6,998 bases of DNA, from contig DAOWGA010000213.1 of assembly GCA_030637665.1 (NCBI GenBank), forward strand, positions 1-6,998, in the 5' to 3' direction. Both the position numbers and the translations under genes were made by a program. This DNA comes from Lysobacterales bacterium (GTDB lineage Bacteria > Pseudomonadota > Gammaproteobacteria > Xanthomonadales > SZUA-36). The notes under the pieces were generated by a model. It worked only from the letters and a program-made list of their open reading frames with translations, did no database searches and had not been told where the DNA came from. Positions 1-6,998 of this stretch are shown here, piece by piece (positions within the stretch are counted from its first letter, which is position 1; every line of letters starts with the position of its first letter).

Positions 1-224
1 AGGCCGGCCAGTCTGTGCCCGGCAGCCGTCCGGTGCTGGAATTGAACGCCGGCCACCCGCTGGTCGAAATGCTGCAATCGGAAGAAGAGGCCGAGCGATT
101 CAAGGACCTCAGCCTGGTTCTGTATGAGCAGGCCCTGCTTTCCGAAGGCGGCTCACTCACGGATCCGGCGGCATTTGTGCGCCGTGTGAACGCTCTGGTG
201 CTCAGACAAGCCGAAACAGCTTGA
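1..224 (+). CDS. htpG: Chaperone protein HtpG (Hsp90 family), C-terminal fragment
   Basis: This is the 3' end of a gene entering from the left, read from base 3, giving 73 residues before a TGA stop at 222-224. The residues [16 protein letters not shown], then a stretch [11 protein letters not shown] followed by [14 protein letters not shown], match the extreme C-terminus of bacterial HtpG, where the last helices form the constitutive dimer interface. HtpG is a cytosolic ATP-dependent chaperone; its N-terminal ATPase and middle domains lie outside the window, so their integrity cannot be judged. It is followed closely by another heat-shock gene, hslR, in the same direction, which suggests a shared stress-related locus. 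Identification rests on recognising the family's conserved tail; the fragment is short but characteristic. Confidence 0.9.
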   Translation, partial: AGQSVPGSRPVLELNAGHPLVEMLQSEEEAERFKDLSLVLYEQALLSEGGSLTDPAAFVRRVNALVLRQAETA

Positions 225-231
225 TCAGCGG

Positions 232-237
232 TACAAT
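232..237 (+). promoter_or_regulatory. Possible -10 element just before hslR
   Basis: TACAAT lies six bases before the hslR GTG start. It matches the sigma-70 -10 consensus at five of six positions, but no convincing -35 is seen 16-18 bases upstream. If it were active, transcription would begin at or next to the GTG, giving an almost leaderless mRNA. This would fit the lack of a Shine-Dalgarno motif between 225 and 243. Read-through from htpG is the alternative. Confidence 0.2.
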
Positions 238-243
238 TCGCCT

Positions 244-627
244 GTGAGCGAATCCGTACGGGTAGACAAATGGCTATGGGCGGCGCGGTTTTTCAAAACC
301 CGCGCGCTGGCCCGGGAAGCCATCAAGGGCGGCAAGGTCCAGATTGGCGGAAACCGGGTCAAGCCCGGCCGCACTTTGAAAGAAGGTGACCGCCTCAACA
401 TCCGGCGCGGCGAGGACGAATACGAAATTGTCGTCCGGGATCTGGGCGACCGCCGTGTTTCCGCCACGCTGGCCCAGGAAAAATATACCGAGGATCCCGA
501 CAGCCAGGCCCGCCGCGAGGCGGCTGCCGGGCAGCGCAAGCGGGATTATCAGGCCAGGGCCGATCGCCAGCGCCGCCCGGACAAGCGCCAAAGAAGGCAA
601 ATCGTTCGCTTCACCAAAAGCGACTGA
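244..627 (+). CDS. hslR: Heat shock protein 15 (Hsp15), ribosome-associated S4-domain protein
   Basis: The 127-residue product resembles E. coli HslR (133 residues). Hsp15 binds free 50S subunits that still carry a nascent chain on tRNA after translation aborts, and helps recycle them. An S4 RNA-binding domain covers about residues 6-66: RVDKWLWAARFFKTR, then the loop KGGKVQIGGNRVKPGRTLKEGD, all typical of the family. The remainder is a strongly basic, probably extended tail rich in Arg, Lys and Gln (about residues 85-120), as expected for contact with rRNA. The start is GTG at 244; no in-frame alternative gives a better match and the protein begins right at the conserved S4 block. No clear ribosome binding site precedes it. 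It follows htpG by 19 bases. Other S4 proteins are conceivable, but length and tail fit HslR well. Confidence 0.93.
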   Translation: MSESVRVDKWLWAARFFKTRALAREAIKGGKVQIGGNRVKPGRTLKEGDRLNIRRGEDEYEIVVRDLGDRRVSATLAQEKYTEDPDSQARREAAAGQRKRDYQARADRQRRPDKRQRRQIVRFTKSD

Positions 628-629
628 TC

Positions 630-655
630 TGTAGGAGCGCGCCATGCGCGCGAAT
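630..655 (+). repeat. REP-like hairpin repeat, unit A
   Basis: The unit reads TGTAGGA, then a perfect stem GCGCGC (637-642) and GCGCGC (646-651) closed by a CAT loop, then GAAT. The head TGTAGGAGCG and tail CGCGAA resemble REP elements known from pseudomonads and xanthomonads. It starts two bases after the hslR stop codon. No T-tract follows, so a role as intrinsic terminator for hslR is doubtful, although the hairpin could protect the mRNA 3' end. Confidence 0.7.
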
Positions 656-680
656 GTAGGATGCCGCCATGCGGCCGAAA
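655..680 (+). repeat. REP-like hairpin repeat, unit B (tandem with A)
   Basis: It has the same architecture as the unit immediately before it and shares its boundary T: TGTAGGA head, stem GCCGC (663-667) and GCGGC (671-675), CAT loop, GAAA tail. The stem sequence differs from that of unit A, but both arms changed together so the palindrome is kept, with one unpaired outer position (T662/C676). Its right arm is also the beginning of the 26-base tandem array. Confidence 0.65.
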
Positions 681-745
681 AACCCCCGTCGCTAATGCGG
701 CCGAAAAACCTCCGTCGCTAATGCGGCTGAAAACTTCCTTCGCCC
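669..745. repeat. 26-base tandem repeat, about three copies
   Basis: Copies lie at 669-694, 695-720 and 721-745. The first two differ at a single base; the third is diverged and one base shorter. Each begins ATGCGGCCGAAAAAC or a close variant. Across each junction the bases GTCGC-TAAT-GCGGC (688-701 and 714-727) can form a short hairpin with one G-T pair, similar in shape to the neighbouring REP-like units, so the array may have arisen by local duplication starting from the right arm of unit B. No coding potential is apparent. Confidence 0.8.
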
Positions 746-763
746 ATACAACCGTTAAAAATG

Positions 764-790
764 AAAAAATCTGTCGCGAGCATGGCTCGC
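764..790 (-). terminator. Possible intrinsic terminator of mutS
   Basis: On the - strand the unit C hairpin (6-bp GC-rich stem, 3-base loop) is followed by six bases and then six T (769-764). It lies directly after the mutS stop. The gap between stem and T-tract is longer than in a standard rho-independent terminator, so efficiency is uncertain. Confidence 0.35.
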
Positions 791-797
791 TGCTACA
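772..797 (-). repeat. REP-like hairpin repeat, unit C (inverted), overlapping the mutS stop
   Basis: Read on the - strand it begins TGTAGCA, followed by stem GCGAGC and GCTCGC (785-790 and 776-781) with a CAT loop, then GACA. It is the inverted partner of the units at 630-680, making a REPIN-like head-to-head arrangement about 100 bases apart. The mutS stop codon TAG (793-795) is part of the conserved TGTAG head, so the element abuts or supplied the end of the gene. Confidence 0.7.
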
Positions 798-3369
798 ACA
801 AATCTTTCAGCTCGTACAGTAATGCCAGCGCTTCGCGTGGCGTCAGCGAATCCGGATCCAGCTCCTCTACTCGCCCACGCAACAGATCCAGCCCCGCTTC
901 ATCCACCACCACTTCCGGCGCCACCAACTGGTCAAAAAGCCCCATTTGAGGTGTCTCCGAGCGTTGCTGTTTCTCCAGCAGGGCCAGGTGTCGCCGCGCC
1001 TGGTTGAGCACGGCGGCCGGGATGCCTGCCAGCGCCGCGACCTGCAGACCGTAACTCTGGCTGGCGGGCCCCTCCTGCACCGAGTGCAGGAATACGATGC
1101 GGTCCTTGTGCTCGATTGCCTGCAAGTGCACATTAGCCACCGAATCCTCCTCTTCGGCCAGCAGGGTCAGTTCGAAATAATGAGTAGCGAACAGGGTATA
1201 GGCCCTGACTTGCTGCGCCAGGCTGGCCGCGCAGGCCCAGGCCAGCGCCAGGCCGTCGTAGGTACTGGTGCCGCGGCCAACCTCGTCCATCAACACCAGG
1301 CTGTTGCGGGTGGCGTTGTGCAGGATATTGGCGGTTTCCGACATTTCCACCATGAAAGTCGAGCGCCCGCGGGCCAGGTCGTCGCCGGCGCCGATGCGGG
1401 TGAAGATGCGGTCGATCGGGCCGATCACGGCCGATGTTGCCGGCACCCAGCTGCCGGCATGAGCGAGCAGGATGATCAGCGCGGTCTGGCGCATATAGGT
1501 GGATTTGCCGCCCATGTTCGGGCCGGTGATGATCAGCATCCGGGTCTCAGCGTCGAGACGGATGTCATTGGGAGTGAACGGCTGGTCCTGGATCTGTTCC
1601 ACCACCGGGTGGCGTCCACCGATGATTTCGATCGCGTTCTCAGCCGACATTTCCGGCTGCACCAGGTTCAGCCGTTCGGCACGCTCTGCGAAAGCGCACA
1701 GCACATCCAGCCGGGAAAGGGTGCGGGCCATGTCCTGCAAAGGCTCAAATTCTTCCAGTAACAATTTCAAAAGCCCGGCGTAGCAATGTTTCTCCCGCGC
1801 CAGGGCCCGCCCGCGGCTGGAAAGCACCCGGTCTTCGAAGATTTTGAGTTCCTCGGTGATGTAGCGCTCGGCCGCCTTCAGTGTCTGTTTGCGGGTGTAA
1901 AAAGGGGGCACCAGGTGCTGGTGGCTGTGCGTGACCTCGATGTAGTAGCCGTGCACGCGGTTGTAGCCGACCTTCAGGCTGGAAATTCCGGTTTGTTCGC
2001 GCTGCGCCTGTTCGTATTCCAGCAGGAAGTCATTGGCGTTTGTGGACAGGCCGCGCAATTCGTCCAGTTCCTGGTCATAGCCTTCGGCGATCACGCCGCC
2101 ATCACGGATCAGAACCGGCGGTTGTTCGATAATGGCGCGCAGCAGCAGTTCATGTAATTCCGGGAAACGGGGCAGGCCGCCAATCAATTCCGATAGCTGA
2201 CCAACGTCTTCGCCTTCGAGCACCGCCGCCAATTGCGGCAGTACGCTGATGGCATGGCGCAGCGTGGTCAGGTCACGTGGCCGGGCGGTTTCCAGGGCTA
2301 TTCGGGAAAGGATGCGCTCCACATCACCCACGCCGCGCAATAACTCGCGTACCGGTTCATAAACGTGACCCGAAAGCAGGGCGCCCACCGCCGTGTGGCG
2401 TTGGTTCAGGGTGTGCAGGCTACGCACCGGGTTGCCGATCCAGCGCCGTAGCAGGCGCCCGCCCATCGCGGTAACCGAAGAATCCATGATGCCGACCAGG
2501 GTCGGGTCCCGTTCGCCGCCCAGGCTGGATTCGATTTCCAGGTTGCGGCGGCTGATCGCGTCCAGGTGCAGGAACTGCCCGGCCTGTTCCAGCTGAATGC
2601 CGCGCAGGTGGGGCAGGGCGGTGCGCTGGGTTTCCTGCACGTAATCGAGTAAGACACCGGCGGCGGCTACTGCGGTATCGGCTGCTTCCAGTCCAAAACC
2701 GGCCAGGTCGGATGTCTCGAACTGCTCGCATAACAGGGTCTGGCATTGCTTCGCATCGAATTTCCAGGGTGCCCGGCGCCGCACTCGATCCGTGACGGCA
2801 AAGGGCAGGTCCAGCCCATCCTCCACCAGTAATTCTGCCGGCTGCAGACGCTCGAGCTGGGCCTCGACCTCTTCCAGTGACGCAAGGCGGCGCACCAGGA
2901 AGCGCCCGGAAGCCAGCTCCAGCCAGGCCAGCGCCAGGTCTTGCCCGGCTCCGGCCAGCGCCGTCAGCAGGTTATCCTGGCGTGACTCGAGCAGGGCCTC
3001 CTCGGTGATCGTGCCCGGGGTGATGACGCGCACCACTTTGCGCTCGACCAGTCCCTTGCCCGGAACGGGCTCGCTGACCTGCTCGCAAATGGCTGCCGAT
3101 TCGCCCTGGCGAACCAGCCGGGCCAGGTAATTATCCAGTGCGTGGTGGGGTACGCCCGCCATCGGGATGGGCGCCCCGGCAGACTCGCCGCGCGTGGTCA
3201 GCGTGATATCCAGCAGTTTTGCCGCGCGCCGGGCGTCATCATAAAAAACTTCGTAAAAATCACCCATGCGGAACAGCAGCAAGGTGTCGGGGAACTCTGA
3301 CTTGATGCTGTGGTACTGCTGCATCAGGGGTGTGTGCTTGAGCGATTTGAGCGGGGCTGGAGAAGACAT
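793..3369 (-). CDS. mutS: DNA mismatch repair protein MutS
   Basis: The 858-residue protein (E. coli: 853) recognises base mismatches and small loops in newly replicated DNA and, with ATP, recruits MutL. The N-terminal mismatch-binding domain has the Phe-X-Glu reader motif in GDFYEVF (F38, E40). The connector, core/lever and clamp regions follow, including [14 protein letters not shown] at about 466-479. The C-terminal ATPase has Walker [10 protein letters not shown] (616-624), the signature stretch [18 protein letters not shown] (662-679), Walker [11 protein letters not shown] (D695, E696) and the H-loop FATH (H730). QMGLF at 808-812 fits a sliding-clamp binding motif. The last 20 residues, [11 protein letters not shown] onward, match the tetramerisation helix-loop-helix with the key Asp and Arg (D840, R845). 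The ATG at 3369 gives the conserved N-terminus; no clear ribosome binding site precedes it. It is transcribed divergently from pncC and convergently with hslR. The gene appears intact. Confidence 0.98.
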   Translation of the reverse strand: MSSPAPLKSLKHTPLMQQYHSIKSEFPDTLLLFRMGDFYEVFYDDARRAAKLLDITLTTRGESAGAPIPMAGVPHHALDNYLARLVRQGESAAICEQVSEPVPGKGLVERKVVRVITPGTITEEALLESRQDNLLTALAGAGQDLALAWLELASGRFLVRRLASLEEVEAQLERLQPAELLVEDGLDLPFAVTDRVRRRAPWKFDAKQCQTLLCEQFETSDLAGFGLEAADTAVAAAGVLLDYVQETQRTALPHLRGIQLEQAGQFLHLDAISRRNLEIESSLGGERDPTLVGIMDSSVTAMGGRLLRRWIGNPVRSLHTLNQRHTAVGALLSGHVYEPVRELLRGVGDVERILSRIALETARPRDLTTLRHAISVLPQLAAVLEGEDVGQLSELIGGLPRFPELHELLLRAIIEQPPVLIRDGGVIAEGYDQELDELRGLSTNANDFLLEYEQAQREQTGISSLKVGYNRVHGYYIEVTHSHQHLVPPFYTRKQTLKAAERYITEELKIFEDRVLSSRGRALAREKHCYAGLLKLLLEEFEPLQDMARTLSRLDVLCAFAERAERLNLVQPEMSAENAIEIIGGRHPVVEQIQDQPFTPNDIRLDAETRMLIITGPNMGGKSTYMRQTALIILLAHAGSWVPATSAVIGPIDRIFTRIGAGDDLARGRSTFMVEMSETANILHNATRNSLVLMDEVGRGTSTYDGLALAWACAASLAQQVRAYTLFATHYFELTLLAEEEDSVANVHLQAIEHKDRIVFLHSVQEGPASQSYGLQVAALAGIPAAVLNQARRHLALLEKQQRSETPQMGLFDQLVAPEVVVDEAGLDLLRGRVEELDPDSLTPREALALLYELKDLL

Positions 3370-3435
3370 CCGGAGCAGTGTAACTTATTGTATATCGAAG
3401 CCGAAACAACAAGCCTGAATATCGTGGTGAAACCA
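3370..3435. promoter_or_regulatory. Divergent mutS / pncC promoter spacer
   Basis: This 66-base, comparatively AT-rich spacer must carry the start signals of mutS and probably of pncC. On the - strand TACAAT (3392-3387) and TACACT (3382-3377) are -10-like; the second lies seven bases before the mutS ATG. No strong -35 is visible for either. For pncC on the + strand, GGTGA at 3426-3430 is a reasonable ribosome binding site five bases before the ATG, but I see no convincing -10/-35 pair. Confidence 0.4.
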
Positions 3436-3945
3436 ATGACAAATCATTCCCTGCCTGGTGATGCAGAGTTCTCACAGCTCGTGTCTGATCTGGCGCTATG
3501 CCTGACAGCAAAAGGCTGGACCCTGGCCACGGCGGAGTCCTGCACCGGTGGCTGGATCGCCAAGTGTTGCACTGACCTGGCCGGCAGCTCAGCCTGGTTC
3601 GAGCGCGGCTTTGTCAGTTACAGCAATGAAGCGAAGCGGGAACTGCTGGGGGTCGATGCGGAAATCCTCGAATCTGAAGGGGCGGTCAGCGAAGCAGTTG
3701 CTGTGCAGATGGCTGAAGGTGCGCGGCGCCGGGCGGGCGTCAACGCTGCGCTGGCGGTAACCGGCATTGCCGGCCCGGATGGCGGTGCGGCAGATAAACC
3801 CGTGGGTACAGTCTGGTTCGGCTGGTCGGTGGAAGGCCATGCTGCCCGCAGCGATCTCCAGCACTTTGAGGGTGACCGTGATGCCGTGCGCAGGCAGACG
3901 GTGGTCCATGCGCTGGGCGGCCTGTTGGCTTTGCTCGACCAGTGA
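3436..3945 (+). CDS. pncC: Nicotinamide-nucleotide amidohydrolase PncC (CinA C-terminal domain protein)
   Basis: The 169-residue cytosolic enzyme deamidates nicotinamide mononucleotide to nicotinate mononucleotide, recycling the NMN released chiefly by NAD+-dependent DNA ligase. It is the stand-alone CinA C-terminal domain (E. coli PncC is 165 residues); the N-terminal CinA domain is absent, as is normal for this form. Family blocks seen are TAESCTGGWI (32-41, with S35 the likely nucleophile), GFVSYSNEAKRELLGV (58-73, K67 the likely partner), EGAVSEAVAVQMAEGA (81-96) and VTGIAGPDGG (108-117) followed by KPVGTVWFGW. The start ATG at 3436 is preferred over an upstream in-frame ATG at 3310, because it has a GGTGA ribosome binding site and avoids overlapping mutS. 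The gene often lies upstream of recA in gammaproteobacteria, as here. Its stop overlaps the thpR start. Confidence 0.95.
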   Translation: MTNHSLPGDAEFSQLVSDLALCLTAKGWTLATAESCTGGWIAKCCTDLAGSSAWFERGFVSYSNEAKRELLGVDAEILESEGAVSEAVAVQMAEGARRRAGVNAALAVTGIAGPDGGAADKPVGTVWFGWSVEGHAARSDLQHFEGDRDAVRRQTVVHALGGLLALLDQ

Positions 3946-4478
3946 ACCGCAGGCACCGATTGTTCTTTGCACTGGAGCCCGGTGACCGGGTCCGGGATCA
4001 GGTGCATGCGATACAGAGTGGATTCGACGGAGACGGCCGGGCGGTAAAGCCCGGGCAGTTTCACGTCACGCTGGCCTTCCTGGGAATGCAGCCGTCTTTG
4101 CTGATCCCCGAACTTTGCGGAATTGCCTCAACGCTGGCATTTGAGCCGTGCACCGTGGTGCTAGACCGGCTTGGCAACTTCCGCCGGGCCGGGGTCCTGT
4201 GGCTGGGCGCGAGTTCTGTTCCGGCAGTCCTGCAGAACTTCCACCAGTCGCTGCTTGAGGCCATTAAACAAACCGGCATCGACCATGACCAGAAAAGCTG
4301 GCAATTTCATCTCACGCTTTATCGTCGTTTGAGAAACCCGCCTCGCATAATGGAAACCATTCCAGTGGCCTGGCCGCTGGACGGGTTCAGCCTGATCGAG
4401 TCCGTCAGCCTGAATAATGGTGTCGAGTACCACCGTCAGGGGCACTGGAAAAGCGGGTCATCGGGCATTCATCCCTGA
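3942..4478 (+). CDS. thpR: RNA 2',3'-cyclic phosphodiesterase / 2'-5' RNA ligase (2H phosphoesterase)
   Basis: The 178-residue product matches the LigT/ThpR family (E. coli 176 residues). The family hydrolyses 2',3'-cyclic phosphate ends of RNA and can ligate tRNA halves through 2'-5' links in vitro; its role in the cell is unsettled. The two diagnostic H-X-T-L motifs of the 2H fold are present: HVTL at 41-44 and HLTL at 123-126. The N-terminus RLFFALEP and the block GVLWLGA (84-90) are also typical. Start GTG at 3942 overlaps the pncC TGA stop in a GTGA arrangement, implying translational coupling and a shared mRNA. A 155-base leader with its own promoter then precedes recA, so recA need not depend on this operon. 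Assignment to the family is firm; the exact substrate is not. Confidence 0.92.
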   Translation: MNRRHRLFFALEPGDRVRDQVHAIQSGFDGDGRAVKPGQFHVTLAFLGMQPSLLIPELCGIASTLAFEPCTVVLDRLGNFRRAGVLWLGASSVPAVLQNFHQSLLEAIKQTGIDHDQKSWQFHLTLYRRLRNPPRIMETIPVAWPLDGFSLIESVSLNNGVEYHRQGHWKSGSSGIHP

Positions 4479-4633
4479 TTCGTGTAGGAATTCCGCCAAA
4501 GCGATCAAAGGCGACTTAATCGGCGGTCCGGGCTGTGTCATAATGCGTTCCAGCCGGCACTACCAGACCGCATTAAAAAAGCATGATGACGCGTCGCAAA
4601 GCGTGCACATCGAGCATCCGAAGGAGAGGAAAA
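4479..4633 (+). promoter_or_regulatory. recA promoter and leader region
   Basis: The best signal is an extended -10, TGTCATAAT (4536-4544), with a weak -35 TTAATC (4516-4521) 17 bases upstream; transcription would start near 4551, giving an approximately 80-base leader. The -10 is enclosed by an inverted repeat GGCTG (4531-4535) and CAGCC (4551-4555), which could be an operator or chance. I find no CTGT-N8-ACAG LexA box of the E. coli type and no TTAGTA/TACTAA palindrome of the xanthomonad type, so SOS control is not evident from the sequence. Confidence 0.5.
4621..4629 (+). promoter_or_regulatory. Ribosome binding site fixing the recA TTG start
   Basis: AAGGAGAGG is a near-perfect Shine-Dalgarno sequence. 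Its AGGAG core ends seven bases before TTG at 4634, the optimal distance. The upstream ATG codons at 4583 and 4586 have no such motif, so this site decides the recA start. Confidence 0.85.
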
Positions 4634-5654
4634 TTGGACGACAACCGCAAACGGGCATTAGCAGCAGCACTCACACAAATAGAACGCCAGTTCGGCAAGG
4701 GCGCGATCATGCGCCTGGGCGATGGCACCGCGGCCAGCAGCGTGCAGGTGTACTCCAGCGGTTCGATCCTGCTGGATAAGGCGCTCGGCATTGGCGGCCT
4801 GCCCAGGGGCAGGGTGGTCGAGATTTACGGCCCTGAATCCAGTGGTAAAACCACCATGACGCTACATGCCATTGCTGAATGCCAGAAGGCTGGCGGCACG
4901 GCGGCCTTCGTCGACGCCGAACACGCGCTGGATCCGGCCTATGCCGAGAAACTCGGCGTCAACGTGGAGGACCTGCTGGTTTCCCAGCCCGACACCGGCG
5001 AGCAAGGTCTGGAAATCACCGACATGCTGGTCCGCTCCGGCGCCGTTGACATGGTCGTGATCGATTCTGTAGCCGCGCTGACTCCCAAAGCAGAAATCGA
5101 AGGCGACATGGGTGATACCCATGTGGGCCTGCAGGCCCGGCTGATGTCGCAGGCCCTGCGCAAGCTCACGGGCAACATCAACCGGTCCAAGTGCATGGTC
5201 GTCTTCATCAACCAGATCCGCATGAAGATCGGCGTCATGTTCGGCAGCCCGGAAACCACCACGGGTGGCAATGCCTTGAAGTTTTATGCCTCCGTGCGCC
5301 TCGATATCCGTCGCATCGGCGCGCTGAAGAAGGGCGATGAGATTGTGGGCAACCAGACCCGCGTGAAAGTGGTCAAGAACAAGATGGCGCCCCCGTTCAA
5401 GCAGGCCGAATTTGAAATCCTGTATGGGGAGGGTATTTCCCGCGAAGGTGAGCTCATCGATTTGGGCGTGCAGTACAATTTCGTTGATAAATCCGGCGCC
5501 TGGTATAGCTACCAGGGCGATCGCATCGGCCAGGGCAAGGAAAATGTCCGCCAGTTCCTGAAGGACAACCCGGACATCGCCAACGCCATCGAAAAACAGA
5601 TTCGGGAGGAAATGATGCCGGCGCCCAAAGTAGAAACCAAGATCGAAGAACCTG

Positions 5655-5665
<11 letters not shown>
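4634..5665 (+). CDS. recA: Recombinase RecA
   Basis: The 343-residue protein forms ATP-dependent filaments on single-stranded DNA, drives strand exchange in homologous recombination and stimulates LexA self-cleavage. Starting at TTG 4634 gives [20 protein letters not shown], the canonical N-terminus. Walker [10 protein letters not shown] is at 66-74, the catalytic Glu in VDAEHALD is E96, Walker B VVIDS has D144, loop L1 is [10 protein letters not shown] (156-165), and loop L2 follows Q194 through [14 protein letters not shown]. The signature [14 protein letters not shown] (214-227) is intact. The C-terminal tail after about residue 325 is acidic, ending [11 protein letters not shown], as expected for the autoregulatory tail. 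An upstream in-frame ATG at 4583 would add 17 basic residues not typical of RecA and has no ribosome binding site. It has its own promoter, and its end is overlapped by recX, its modulator. Confidence 0.98.

Positions 5666-6998
<1,333 letters not shown>

Noticed and set aside
669..745. Tandem repeats considered as a CRISPR array
   Set aside because: The copies abut directly with no unique spacers, the repeat is diverging, and no cas gene is present.
946..1761. Open frame of 271 codons on the + strand opposite mutS
   Set aside because: It lies wholly antisense to the conserved ATPase domain of mutS. Its sequence is low-complexity and rich in His, Gln and Gly, and shows no family motif. It is a by-product of GC-rich codon use in mutS.
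3310..3435. Longer N-terminus for pncC starting inside mutS
   Set aside because: It would overlap the mutS coding region and start signals, adds 42 residues absent from the stand-alone PncC family, and the ATG at 3436 has a better ribosome binding site.
4533..4548. CTGT at 4533 as half of an E. coli-type LexA box
   Set aside because: The bases eight positions later are GCGT, not ACAG, so the second half-site is missing.
4583..4633. Longer recA start at ATG 4583
   Set aside because: There is no Shine-Dalgarno before it, the extra residues are not part of RecA, and a strong site serves TTG 4634.

Overview
The window is a GC-rich piece of bacterial chromosome (roughly 60% GC by eye) that reads as ordinary housekeeping DNA from a gammaproteobacterium. 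The gene order pncC - thpR - recA - recX - alaS, with mutS divergent next to it, and the close match of the RecA, AlaS and MutS proteins to enterobacterial/pseudomonad relatives support that class. I cannot name the genus. The repeats beginning TGTAGGAG and folding into short hairpins are of the kind known from Pseudomonas and Xanthomonas relatives, which fits a lineage of that sort.

Layout. The left end (1-224) is the last part of htpG (Hsp90 chaperone), followed 19 bases later by hslR (244-627, ribosome-rescue heat-shock protein Hsp15); both are on the + strand. From 628 to 792 lies a repeat-packed spacer: two tandem hairpin repeats, a 26-base tandem repeat, and a third hairpin repeat in the opposite orientation that contains the stop codon of mutS. 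mutS (793-3369, - strand) is complete and has all catalytic motifs. A 66-base divergent spacer separates it from pncC (3436-3945), which overlaps thpR (3942-4478) by four bases. A 155-base leader holds a good extended -10 promoter for recA (4634-5665, TTG start behind a strong ribosome binding site). recX (probably 5655-6131) overlaps the recA end, and after a 95-base spacer alaS (6227 to the window end) begins and is cut at its third class II motif.

Function. Two themes sit side by side: proteostasis (htpG, hslR) and genome maintenance (mutS mismatch repair; recA with its modulator recX). pncC recycles NMN produced mainly by NAD+-dependent DNA ligase, so it too is linked to DNA metabolism. 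thpR is a 2H phosphoesterase/RNA ligase of unclear cellular role, and alaS charges tRNA-Ala.

I see no phage, transposase, CRISPR, tRNA, rRNA, toxin-antitoxin or defence gene, and no undescribed multigene system. The noteworthy items are small: covarying hairpin repeats around the mutS 3' end, the TTG start of recA and no recognisable E. coli-type LexA box at its promoter, an AT-rich patch inside recX, and a recent-looking in-frame 15-base duplication at the alaS start.
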